A stretch of 64,000 nt of DNA from assembly GCA_035299025.1 (NCBI GenBank), contig DATGXK010000020.1, positions 1 to 64,000 on the forward strand, in the 5' to 3' direction. Shown piece by piece: positions 45,693 through 53,576 of the stretch. Position 1 is the stretch's first letter, and each line of letters opens with the position of its first letter. The position numbers and the translations under genes were made by a program. The DNA is from Leadbetterella sp035299025. GTDB taxonomy: Bacteria; Bacteroidota; Bacteroidia; Cytophagales; Spirosomataceae. The notes under the pieces were generated by a model that searched no databases, was not told where the DNA came from, and saw only the letters and a list, made by a program, of their open reading frames with translations.

Positions 45693-45719
45693 ATAGACAA
45701 AACCCAAAATTTTGTCTAT
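45693..45719. repeat. 10-bp inverted repeat between pyrF and rfbC
   Basis: ATAGACAAAA and TTTTGTCTAT are perfect arms around the 7-nt loop CCCAAAA. Located in the divergent intergenic region, so it is more likely an operator or a chance AT-rich palindrome than a terminator. Confidence 0.35.
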
Positions 45720-45857
45720 AAAACTCAAGTAATCAACCAATTGGAAAACATAAATTTGTAAACAAAAATGAAACTACAGCTTCAAAAACAAGTGTAAAAT
45801 GATATTTTAAGGGAAATAATCTTTAAATTTACAGCCGAATTATACTTACCATAAAAA

Positions 45858-46403
45858 ATGCAGTTTAGGGAAACGAAAATAAACGGCCTAATTGAGATTA
45901 CTCCAAGGATCTTTCATGACGAAAGAGGTTATTTTTTTGAGACTTTCAGCGAAAGGCTTTTTAGAGAGAATGTGGCCGACGTTACTTTCGTACAAGACAA
46001 CCAGTCTTTCTCAACAAAAGGCGTTCTGCGTGGGCTTCATTTGCAAAAAGCCCCATTTGCTCAAGGCAAACTGGTGCGTGTAATTTCGGGTAAAGTTATA
46101 GATATAGCTGTCGATATAAGACCAGAATCGCCAACTTTCGGCCAATATGAGTCGTTTTTGCTGACTGCCGAAAAGCAAAACATGGTGTATGTTCCTGAAG
46201 GTTTTGCACATGGTTTTGCTACTCTTGAAGATGCCATTTTTGTATATAAATGCACCAACTACTACGATAAAACTTCTGAGGCTGGCATCATTTACAATGA
46301 CCCCGCTCTCAACATCGACTGGGGAATAGAAAACCCTGTAGTATCAGAAAAAGATTTGGAATTACCTACTTTAGAACAGCTAATATCTCTCATAAAAAGA
46401 TAA
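45858..46403 (+). CDS. rfbC: dTDP-4-dehydrorhamnose 3,5-epimerase (181 aa)
   Basis: Third step of dTDP-L-rhamnose synthesis. Cupin fold with TPRIFHDERGYFFETFSE, the catalytic base region GVLRGLHLQKAPFAQGKLV, VIDIAVDIRPESPTFGQY and PEGFAHGFATLEDAIFVYKC. The other rhamnose genes (rfbA, B, D) are not in this window. It supplies precursor for surface polysaccharide and could serve the exopolysaccharide loci upstream. A 163-bp gap precedes the PHP phosphatase gene. Confidence 0.93.
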   Translation: MQFRETKINGLIEITPRIFHDERGYFFETFSERLFRENVADVTFVQDNQSFSTKGVLRGLHLQKAPFAQGKLVRVISGKVIDIAVDIRPESPTFGQYESFLLTAEKQNMVYVPEGFAHGFATLEDAIFVYKCTNYYDKTSEAGIIYNDPALNIDWGIENPVVSEKDLELPTLEQLISLIKR

Positions 46404-46566
46404 TATACAGCAACTTACATCTTAACTCACACCGCTTGATTATATTCTTAAAATATAACAATACTTGGCATTATTAATGCACAAAAGTAACATATACTTT
46501 GCGAAGAATTCACTTAAATCGGGCTCCTTATGAATAGCCAAATAAGAGCCAATGAATCTATAAAAA

Positions 46567-47319
46567 ATGACAAAGACATTACTAAAAAATCCCAATTTAT
46601 ATTTTGATTCAAACCGTCTCGGGGTTGACCTAGACATGCATACTCATGTGCTTCCATTTCATGATAACGGTCCTGACACCTTCGATGAAGCCATAGAAAT
46701 GTGTGATATGCTTGTGAAACTCGGTTTTAGGTATTGTATAGCCACTCCTCATATCATGAATGAGTACTATGAAAACTCCGAAGAAAAAATAGTAGAGACA
46801 ACCAAAAGACTATCTGAAAAACTAGCTGCAAGAAACATAAATCTTAAACTAAGGCCGGCTGCGGAGTATTACATTGACTCCGATTTTGTTTTGAAACTTA
46901 AGTCCAACAAAAGACTACTAACTCTTGACGACGAAAATTATCATTTGCTCATAGAAACTGCATTTCTAAACGAATTTGACTTTCTTATTCATAGCATAAA
47001 AAGGTTGCAAATATTTGGTTACCAACCGATAATCTCTCATCCCGAGAAATTCAATTACCTTTTTGAAGAGGACAAAAAAATATTGCAATTGAAGAATATG
47101 GGTATCAAATTTCAAGTAAACATGAGCTCCTACCTAAACTCCAACATCAGAAGCACAAAAGAAAACCTTTTGTATTTGATAGACAACAAACTTGTTGATT
47201 TCCTGGGGAGCAACATTCATTCGCTCGATGCCGCAGTTGAGCTTTCTTCATTAAAAGAAAATCCCAACTTCCAGAAAACACTGTCCATTGGGATTCATAA
47301 TAACGATTTGAAATTCTAA
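46567..47319 (+). CDS. CpsB/YwqE-like PHP-family protein-tyrosine phosphatase (250 aa)
   Basis: PHP metal-binding residues: DLDMHTHVLP (His25, His27), CIATPHIM, RPAAEYYID and PIISHPEKF, then LGSNIHSLD. These match the manganese-dependent CpsB/CapC/YwqE phosphatases that dephosphorylate bacterial tyrosine kinases controlling capsule and exopolysaccharide. The family's usual partner is a BY-kinase. The only Wzc-like protein in this window has a degenerate kinase domain, so the substrate may be elsewhere. Located downstream of rfbC on the same strand. Confidence 0.85.
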   Translation: MTKTLLKNPNLYFDSNRLGVDLDMHTHVLPFHDNGPDTFDEAIEMCDMLVKLGFRYCIATPHIMNEYYENSEEKIVETTKRLSEKLAARNINLKLRPAAEYYIDSDFVLKLKSNKRLLTLDDENYHLLIETAFLNEFDFLIHSIKRLQIFGYQPIISHPEKFNYLFEEDKKILQLKNMGIKFQVNMSSYLNSNIRSTKENLLYLIDNKLVDFLGSNIHSLDAAVELSSLKENPNFQKTLSIGIHNNDLKF

Positions 47320-47342
47320 TTTTCTTCTGCCAACAAGGCCAA

Positions 47343-48152
47343 CTATTTGAATTCTCGCTGTCTAACAGCCTCAAAAAGTATGATTCCGGTTGCTACAGAA
47401 ACATTCAAGGACTCTACTCGACCTTTCAGCGGAATTTTCACTCTGGCGTCGGCTTCTTGTAATAAATTCTCAGATATGCCGTCTTCTTCTGAGCCCATGA
47501 TAATCACCGTAGGAATAGAATAATCGGCCTGATAAACGTAATCGGTAGATTTTTCGGTACAAGCCACCACCTGAAAACCAGAGTTTTTAAGATATTTTAT
47601 GGCATTCCAGAGGTCGTTTTCTCTGCAAACCGGCACAAAGTTTAAGGCTCCCGAAGAGGTCTTCATGGCGTCGCCATTGATTTGGGCCGCACCACGAGTG
47701 GGAACCACCACACCATGCACTCCACTACACTCCGCCGATCGGCAAATAGCCCCAAAATTTCTAACATCGGTGATTCTGTCCAAAAGCAAAATCAATGGAA
47801 CTTCTCCAGTCTCAAAAGCCGCTGTGACTACATTAGAAAGCACCGCAAAATTTACCGAAGACACAAATGCTATGGCACCTTGGTGATTTTTCATCGTCAC
47901 TCGGTTGAGTTTTTCCAAAGGCACCCGCTGAATAGGCACGCCACGCTGCTTAGCCAGAATTTCTATTTCCTCAAAATGCTTTAACTCTTTCTGAAGCAGC
48001 AGTTTATCTATTTCTTTGTCGGACTTGAGTGTCTCCAATACCGACTGCATACCAAAAACAAAATCCTCTTTGTTGGGCCTGTTTACGGGTTTAAAAAATT
48101 TGCGAGGGGCATCTCCACCTCGGCTTACTCCACTACGTTTCCTGTTCTCCAT
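47343..48152 (-). CDS. rlmB: 23S rRNA 2'-O-ribose methyltransferase, TrmH/RlmB family (269 aa)
   Basis: An N-terminal substrate-binding domain (DFVFGMQSVLETLKSDKEIDKLLL) and a SPOUT catalytic domain with the three TrmH motifs: DRITDVRNFGAICRSAECSG, VIIMGSEEDGI and KIPLKGRVESLNVSVATGI. RlmB methylates G2251 of 23S rRNA in E. coli. Assignment within the TrmH family is by overall resemblance. Its start lies 28 bp inside the end of the GWxTD lipoprotein gene, so they are co-transcribed. Confidence 0.88.
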   Translation of the reverse strand: MENRKRSGVSRGGDAPRKFFKPVNRPNKEDFVFGMQSVLETLKSDKEIDKLLLQKELKHFEEIEILAKQRGVPIQRVPLEKLNRVTMKNHQGAIAFVSSVNFAVLSNVVTAAFETGEVPLILLLDRITDVRNFGAICRSAECSGVHGVVVPTRGAAQINGDAMKTSSGALNFVPVCRENDLWNAIKYLKNSGFQVVACTEKSTDYVYQADYSIPTVIIMGSEEDGISENLLQEADARVKIPLKGRVESLNVSVATGIILFEAVRQREFK

Positions 48153-49402
48153 GCTTCAACAAAAGGGTACCAAAACGAACTGTACTCAGGGTACCTCACC
48201 AACTCATAGTTTTGGTCGGTAAAGGCGTTCGTTTTTCTATAAAATGTAAAAATAATTTCTGAATTGTTTGAGTTTTGGGCATATAACCACACCTCTCTTT
48301 GACGATTTCGCTGCACTCGCGATGGCGGCCCCATGATTACGAATACCATGCCTTTGTCGGTTTTCCAGCCCTCTTTGTAGGTCGAAAACAGCTTATTGGC
48401 CTCCGCTACACGTTTGTAATATGTCTTTACCAATTGCTTCGCCAAAACTTGATTTCCCTTGGCCACATTCAAAAAATACAAATCCAAGGCTTCCTTAGCA
48501 TTTTCGTTGTTTTTCAGTTCTTCTATCTCTTTTGGCGTACTCATATAGACCAACGACTCCCTCAAACTCTGTGCCTCGGTATCTCTCGGAAAACGCTCAC
48601 CAACCACCAAAAAACCATACCCATCCTGATGGTTATCAGGGTTTTGTGTAAGCACATAAACGCCTTTTTGTTTCAAACTCACCACCTCGCCCGGTATGAT
48701 TTCGATTACTTCCTCCGAGGCAAATTCGCTCATGGGGTCTCTTTTGCTCGACGACATCGGCGATAGAGCCGGTAAGCTCAAATTCGAATATCTCTTGAGA
48801 AATAACTTTTCTTGGGTAGAATTGATAGGCTTTACCACAAATTCGGCTCCTTCATACAAGTACGGAATGAACTTCGGAAAGATGTCTTCCTTTTTGTCGT
48901 AAACCAAAAACCTGGTGTCAACTTTTTTGGCTAAAAAGTCAATCGGTAAATCGAAAGTATATTTTGTAGCCGCTTCAATATCCACAAAATCAAGCACCAT
49001 GACCGCCGACTCCACGTTTTTGAGCTTCGGTATATCAAAAGTCAACTGATAGGTTTTACCCACTTTCTTGAAATGCTCTTCCGAGAACTCCAGTTTACCC
49101 GATTTTAGCTTTTCCTTGGTGCCATATTCTGGCAAGATTGACCACTGAATTCTGAAGATTTTGTTGAGTTTTTCGTAATCCACGTCCTCGGCAACATTGG
49201 CCAGCTCCACCACCATAAAAACCCGGGCATTGGTAGAATCTATGAAATTATACTTGCCATTGATAGACGAAACCACCGGCTTCGACTCTCTGGCTTTGCC
49301 CCTATCTAAAACCGCCGATTCTTTGGAAACAGGCTTTTTTTGTTGAACTTTGCAGGCAATCGTAGTAAGCAGAATTAGGAGAAAACAGAAGGATAATCTC
49401 AT
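48125..49402 (-). CDS. GWxTD-domain lipoprotein (425 aa)
   Basis: Signal peptide with lipobox (LLILLTTIACKVQQKK). The C-terminal GWxTD domain is GWKTDKGMVFVIMGPPSRVQRNRQREVWLYAQ, which gives the family its name. The domain is widespread in Bacteroidota and related phyla, with no established function. The middle region is beta-rich. It precedes rlmB with a 28-bp overlap. The mature protein is predicted to sit on the periplasmic or outer-membrane side. Confidence 0.88.
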   Translation of the reverse strand: MRLSFCFLLILLTTIACKVQQKKPVSKESAVLDRGKARESKPVVSSINGKYNFIDSTNARVFMVVELANVAEDVDYEKLNKIFRIQWSILPEYGTKEKLKSGKLEFSEEHFKKVGKTYQLTFDIPKLKNVESAVMVLDFVDIEAATKYTFDLPIDFLAKKVDTRFLVYDKKEDIFPKFIPYLYEGAEFVVKPINSTQEKLFLKRYSNLSLPALSPMSSSKRDPMSEFASEEVIEIIPGEVVSLKQKGVYVLTQNPDNHQDGYGFLVVGERFPRDTEAQSLRESLVYMSTPKEIEELKNNENAKEALDLYFLNVAKGNQVLAKQLVKTYYKRVAEANKLFSTYKEGWKTDKGMVFVIMGPPSRVQRNRQREVWLYAQNSNNSEIIFTFYRKTNAFTDQNYELVRYPEYSSFWYPFVEAWRTGNVVE

Positions 49403-49472
49403 CTAAAAACTAAGGTTTATAAGACACTAACGCAAGCTAGGCGTCAAATGTTGATGCAATATACTAAATTTT

Positions 49473-49847
49473 ATGAAAGATATAGAAAACCGTGAGGATG
49501 TGGTAAAACTGGTGGATACATTTTACGACAACGTACTGAACGACGAGAAACTGGCACCAGTTTTTGGCCCATCGGCCGAGCATTGGGAGAAGCACATTGT
49601 GCGGGTGTACAATTTTTGGGAAAACTGGCTGTTCCAAACCGGCTCTTACACGGGCGGCATGATGTGGGTACACATGGAACGCCACGCTACACACCCACTC
49701 ACCACCGAGCTTTTTGAGCGTTGGCTGGCCTATTGGATTACCTGCACCGACGCCCTCTTTGCCGGCAAAAACGCCGACTTCGTAAAATCCAAAGCCCTAG
49801 AAATTGGACAAATTTTGAATGCTAAGTTGAATAATTCGAATGGATAA
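49473..49847 (+). CDS. Group III truncated haemoglobin (124 aa)
   Basis: Resembles Campylobacter Ctb-type globins: EDVVKLVDTFYDNVLNDEKLAPVFG, the helix E/F segment HWEKHIVRVYNFWENWLFQTGSYTG, HMERHATHPLTTELFERWLAYW. His71 is the likely proximal haem ligand. Group III globins bind oxygen or NO and have been linked to nitrosative stress or microaerobic metabolism. It stands alone, 70 bp from the divergent GWxTD gene. A second NO-related haem protein (H-NOX) is encoded at 19.4 kb. Confidence 0.92.
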   Translation: MKDIENREDVVKLVDTFYDNVLNDEKLAPVFGPSAEHWEKHIVRVYNFWENWLFQTGSYTGGMMWVHMERHATHPLTTELFERWLAYWITCTDALFAGKNADFVKSKALEIGQILNAKLNNSNG

Positions 49848-50126
49848 AAATAAACTGTCTGTTGAAATTTAAGCTATTCATTATTTCTCTAAAAAATAAT
49901 TATTCTTGAACTCAAAAAAACGAAACCAATCGAGAAGTCCTATGATTTGTAATCTATTTTGTTTGAATTGACATTTTTCAAACGATTTTTATTGGCTGAA
50001 ATCAAAAATAATAATTTGGGACGTTTCAGGTGGTTTTAGAATTTGGAAAAATATTACTGATTTCGTATACTAATAATATTATTTTTATTCTTTAAATTTC
50101 CAAACCAAACTTTATAAGTTTAAAAA

Positions 50127-50873
50127 TCACCACCCCAAAGTCTCCTTCAATTCTTTGTAGCCGTTTTTGCTTACGCTTACCTTGGCTCCATTTTTTAGTA
50201 GGAGTTGGTAGGAGTTCTTTTCGTAGAGTTCTAGTTTCTGTATAAATGCCACATTGACCAAAAATGAGCGGTGAACTCTTAGAAACGTGGCTGGCAACAA
50301 CTCCTCAAACTCTTTCATGGTTTTTTGTTTCAGAAACTTGGCTTTTTCGGTGTAAATCCACACATAGTCGCCGTAGGTTTCGAGGTGCGTAATGTCCTGG
50401 TAGGGCACCATTTCTATTTTGGCTCCGTCTTTTATCACGATTCTGTCCAAGGCTTTGTCGGGGTGTGGGGGCGTGGCCAAAAGATTTTTGATTTCTTCTT
50501 TTGTATCGACTTTAGCCTCAATTTTTTCCTTAACTTTTTGTAAAGCCTTCTGGAATCTGTCTCTCGAAAATGGTTTCAAAAGATAATCCACAGCATTTTT
50601 TTCAAACGCTTCTATGGCGTATTGGTCATAAGCCGTTGAAAAAACCACTATGGGCGGATTGGGCAGAAGTTCGAGCAATTCGAGCCCGGTGAGTTTGGGC
50701 ATTTGTATGTCCAAAAATATCAAATCGGGCTGCAATTCGGTGATTTTTTTCATGGCTTCGAAACCATCTCCGGCCTCTCCAACTACCTCAAAATCAGGAT
50801 CGGCTTTGATGAAATTTTGCACCAAAGTGCGGGCCAAAGCTTCGTCGTCTATTAATAATGTCTTGATTTTCAT
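50127..50873 (-). CDS. LytTR-family response regulator (248 aa)
   Basis: Start at 50873 (MKIKTLLIDDEALAR), since the domain begins there; an upstream Met would add ten unrelated residues. Receiver with Asp in DLIFLDIQMPKLTGLELLE, FSTAYDQ and YLLKPF. LytTR domain with ITHLETYGDYVWIYTEKAKFL and FLRVHRSFLVNVAFIQKLELYE. It follows its LytS partner by 64 bp and is the last gene of the operon starting at 53219. The triple direct repeat at 53279-53331 is its probable site. Confidence 0.92.
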   Translation of the reverse strand: MKIKTLLIDDEALARTLVQNFIKADPDFEVVGEAGDGFEAMKKITELQPDLIFLDIQMPKLTGLELLELLPNPPIVVFSTAYDQYAIEAFEKNAVDYLLKPFSRDRFQKALQKVKEKIEAKVDTKEEIKNLLATPPHPDKALDRIVIKDGAKIEMVPYQDITHLETYGDYVWIYTEKAKFLKQKTMKEFEELLPATFLRVHRSFLVNVAFIQKLELYEKNSYQLLLKNGAKVSVSKNGYKELKETLGW

Positions 50874-50937
50874 TTGCTTATATGTTTTACCGCCAGGTCG
50901 CAAAGACGCTAAGCCAATATTTCTTTAGTGAGTATTT

Positions 50938-51984
50938 TCAACTTATTGGAATATTTATCCAAACCACAAACTTGTTGTCTATCACTTGGTTCTCGAAAAT
51001 AGCTAAGTTTTTATACATCAATCTTAGCCTTTCCTTTATGTTTTTTAAGCCGGTTTTCGTGCCTACTTTCTGTGTGCCGTCTTTGTCAAAAGTATTCTCC
51101 ATCACGAGCTCCAGCCGGTTTTCTTCTATACTTGCTTTAAAAAATATCCTCTCGGGATTCAGCGAGTTGTAAATGCCGTGCTTGATGGCATTCTCAAAAA
51201 GTGTCTGCAAAAGCATGCTCGGCACCTCTAGACCAAGGGTATCTTCGGCTACTTGCATTTCTACATTTATTTTATCGCCAAATCTTATTTTTTCAATGTC
51301 CAGATAAGCCTCACACATTTCCAGCTCCTTTCTGAGTGGCACTTTTTGCATTTGGCCATAGCCCACGGTATATCTCAAAAAATCGGATAGTTTTATAACC
51401 ATATCGTGTGCTTTGTCTGGATCTATGATGGTCAATGAACTGATACTATTCAGACTGTTGAATATAAAATGAGGATTCATTTGATTTCTGAGCAGGGTCA
51501 GTTCGGCTTCTTGGATAGACTCGCTTAGTCTTTTTTCTATCTCTTTTTTCTCGATATAAGAATTATAATATTTGAGCAAATAAATAGAAATCACAAATAC
51601 GATATAGGCAAAAAAACAAAAGGGGATTTTAAAAGCCACCGAACTTTCTATGTATCCGTTGATATTTTCGCCCTTAAAAATAAACCTCAGAAACAAATGC
51701 GTAAGCGAAACCCACGAAAACGCAAATAGCAAAAACATGAGCAAATGATTGAAAATGAGGTAGGAAAGTTTTTGACTTTCCCACGACATAAAATTGATGG
51801 GATACCACATGCCTATCATCAAACACGCCATGATAAAATTCTGCATGATGATGTCTACGGCAAGAAAATCTTTCTGGGCAGGCACAAAGTACGACATCAC
51901 AAAAAAGAAAAGTATGCCGAGGGTTATCCATACCGTAAAATACCTAACCAGCCCTTTTCTACCGCTCAATATTGGGTTTTGCAT
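50938..51984 (-). CDS. LytS-type membrane sensor histidine kinase (348 aa)
   Basis: Four predicted membrane helices in the first 140 residues (FTVWITLGILFFFVMSYFV, IIMQNFIMACLMIGMWYPINF, LIFNHLLMFLLFAFSWVSL, FCFFAYIVFVISIYLLKYY), then a His_kinase domain with LRNQMNPHFIFNSLNSIS and an ATPase part (LLQTLFENAIKHGIY, TGLKNIKERLRLMY). No extra sensory domain is visible. Together with the LytTR regulator and two LiaF-like proteins it probably senses envelope state. Confidence 0.9.
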   Translation of the reverse strand: MQNPILSGRKGLVRYFTVWITLGILFFFVMSYFVPAQKDFLAVDIIMQNFIMACLMIGMWYPINFMSWESQKLSYLIFNHLLMFLLFAFSWVSLTHLFLRFIFKGENINGYIESSVAFKIPFCFFAYIVFVISIYLLKYYNSYIEKKEIEKRLSESIQEAELTLLRNQMNPHFIFNSLNSISSLTIIDPDKAHDMVIKLSDFLRYTVGYGQMQKVPLRKELEMCEAYLDIEKIRFGDKINVEMQVAEDTLGLEVPSMLLQTLFENAIKHGIYNSLNPERIFFKASIEENRLELVMENTFDKDGTQKVGTKTGLKNIKERLRLMYKNLAIFENQVIDNKFVVWINIPIS

Positions 51985-51996
51985 GGTCTGACGGTA

Positions 51997-52467
51997 TTAG
52001 TATCTTTTTATTTCCAAACCGCCCATGAGTACCGTTCCTTTAATTTTCAGGGTCTTAGAATTATCGTATACCACGTCTTCGTTCTCTGCATTGTGGTCTT
52101 TAGAATCGCCCATGACATTATCGGTATCCAATACAACATTCCAATCTTTCGGAACTTTAATTTTCACTCCTCCCATCATCAAAAACACGTCTATAGAAGC
52201 TCCACTTTTGAGGCCGGTGTTGGTGAGGTCTATTTCTGTGCCTCCCATTACGCAGTTGATAATTCCTCCTTTGAATTCGGCAAAATTGTATTCCTTTTTA
52301 CTTCCTCCCATAAAATTATTAACCTCAAAAAAATCATTGCGACTTTTGCCATTATCTTCAGAATCTTCGCGATCCACTCTGTCTTGGAGTTTACCCAAAA
52401 CCCCCAGCCCACCTATTATGAGCAAAACTATGACGAAATATTTGATGAAATCTTTTTTGCTGTCCAT
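51997..52467 (-). CDS. LiaF-like C-terminal domain protein, short form (156 aa)
   Basis: Start at 52467 (MDSKKDFIKYF), since the open frame upstream of it overlaps the previous gene and is not protein-like. One membrane helix (FVIVLLIIGGLGVLG), then a right-handed beta domain with three repeats of the MGG motif (NNFMGGSKKEYN, NCVMGGTEIDLT, LMMGGVKIKVP, VLMGGLEIKRY). This matches the cell-wall-active-antibiotic-response (LiaF) C-terminal domain. It ends with the same EIKRY as its neighbour. LiaF proteins modulate envelope-stress two-component systems. Confidence 0.85.
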   Translation of the reverse strand: MDSKKDFIKYFVIVLLIIGGLGVLGKLQDRVDREDSEDNGKSRNDFFEVNNFMGGSKKEYNFAEFKGGIINCVMGGTEIDLTNTGLKSGASIDVFLMMGGVKIKVPKDWNVVLDTDNVMGDSKDHNAENEDVVYDNSKTLKIKGTVLMGGLEIKRY

Positions 52468-52508
52468 AGTAATAGTATATTTTGAAATGTTAGAAAAAAC
52501 TTTAATAA

Positions 52509-53219
52509 TCAATATCTTTTGATTTCTACACCACCCATCACCACATTGCCTGTCAAATAAAATCTCTTTTCTTTGTTGACCACAGACTCAGGAAACTTCG
52601 TGATTTGGTCTTCTACGCCACCCATAATCGGCAATACGTCTATTTGTACATTCCATTCCTTGGGTACACGCAGTTCCAAGCCGCCCATCAGAATAAATAG
52701 ATTCAAACCTGATTTTTCGGCCAAGTCTGCTTCGGTAAGATCTATTTGGGCACCGCCCATCACACAGTTTATTTGTCCGCCCTCAAAGTTTTTCGAGAAC
52801 ACTTTTTTGTTCGTTCCAGCCATAATATTAGACTCGTTTATGTATTCAAAATCGGTCCCATCGGGCTTCAATTGGCGTTTTGGCATATCAAATTTCGGAT
52901 TGAAATACTTATAAAGAATAAGTCCACCCAAGCCCACAAGAAGTAAAGGCCAAAGCTTGTAATAGGTTGCCCTCTCAGTGGCTGTCAGAAAATCAGGAAT
53001 GAAAAAAACTACGGCAATGGTGGTGGCAATAATACCCTCCATGTTTTTGCCTTTTAAGAAAGCATTAATACCGATAATAAGAGGAATAAGCCTCCAGCTG
53101 ATGATCTTAACCGGAAAGTTAAAATTCAGCATTCCGAAATTGCGAAGTAAGAAAAGTCCTCCTATCGAAACCAAAAGAATCGACCAGAAGAAGACTGCAT
53201 TTTTGTTATTGTTGTTCAT
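52509..53219 (-). CDS. LiaF-like membrane protein, long form (236 aa)
   Basis: An N-terminal DUF5668-like region of four helices (WSILLVSIGGLFLLRNFGML, LIPLIIGINAFLKG, IIATTIAVVFFIPDFL, LWPLLLVGLGGLILY), then a MGG-repeat beta domain (NCVMGGAQIDLT, LFILMGGLELRVP, VVMGGVEIKRY). First gene of the second LytS/LytTR operon. LiaF of Firmicutes inhibits its kinase until cell-wall stress. The same role here is inferred from gene order. Confidence 0.88.
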   Translation of the reverse strand: MNNNNKNAVFFWSILLVSIGGLFLLRNFGMLNFNFPVKIISWRLIPLIIGINAFLKGKNMEGIIATTIAVVFFIPDFLTATERATYYKLWPLLLVGLGGLILYKYFNPKFDMPKRQLKPDGTDFEYINESNIMAGTNKKVFSKNFEGGQINCVMGGAQIDLTEADLAEKSGLNLFILMGGLELRVPKEWNVQIDVLPIMGGVEDQITKFPESVVNKEKRFYLTGNVVMGGVEIKRY

Positions 53220-53240
53220 AATTTGTTTGTTTTAATACTT

Positions 53241-53248
53241 CAAAATTA
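53241..53248 (-). promoter_or_regulatory. -7 box of the LiaF/LytTR operon promoter
   Basis: Minus-strand TAATTTTG, matching TAnnTTTG, 22 bp before the start codon at 53219. It lies 30 bp from the nearest repeat of the putative LytTR operator; there is no good -33 TTTG at the usual spacing, as expected of an activated promoter. Confidence 0.5.
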
Positions 53249-53278
53249 TAGGGTTCATTACCCAAAGAAAACAGGAAT

Positions 53279-53331
53279 TCGGTGAGTGTTCAAACTTTTA
53301 CCGATAAATGAGTAGTTTTTGTCGGTGAATG
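53279..53331. promoter_or_regulatory. Triple direct repeat, candidate LytTR operator of the second system
   Basis: TCGGTGAGTG (53279-53288), CCGATAAATG (53301-53310) and TCGGTGAATG (53322-53331), spaced 22 and 21 bp. The period is the same as in operators A-D but the half-site is different, so it likely belongs to the 50127-50873 regulator. Confidence 0.55.
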
Positions 53332-53501
53332 GAAATAAAATTTTGGGAAAAGCCCAAAGGCTAGCTAAAAAAGTATAATCTCAAATAAAATAAACAATTT
53401 TAAAACAAATGAATCAGCTCTTATTGTTTTGAAGAGAGCCATTCATCTACGAAATTCATCCCTCGATAATATTTATGGCTTTACTAATTCCAATAATTTT
53501 T

Positions 53502-53509
53502 TACCTTTG
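53502..53509 (+). promoter_or_regulatory. -7 box of the metalloprotease promoter
   Basis: TACCTTTG, an exact match to TAnnTTTG, about 67 bp before the ATG at 53577. No TTTG is seen at the -33 spacing. Confidence 0.45.
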
Positions 53510-53576
53510 GTATCTTTCTATGCAACAACCTAGAAATAAAACAAACTATTAATTATTTAAAACAAACTCTTAAATT

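Larger units (their letters stand above)
53220..53576. other. Divergent intergenic region between the LiaF/LytTR operon and the metalloprotease gene
   Basis: 357 bp holding the promoters of both units. The direct-repeat operator is at 53279-53331, the minus-strand -7 box at 53241-53248 and the plus-strand -7 box at 53502-53509. No other gene-like sequence was found. Confidence 0.6.

Noticed and set aside
52025..52522. 165-codon frame antisense to the LiaF-like gene
   Set aside because: Serine/proline-rich antisense shadow; the minus-strand gene has clear LiaF repeats.
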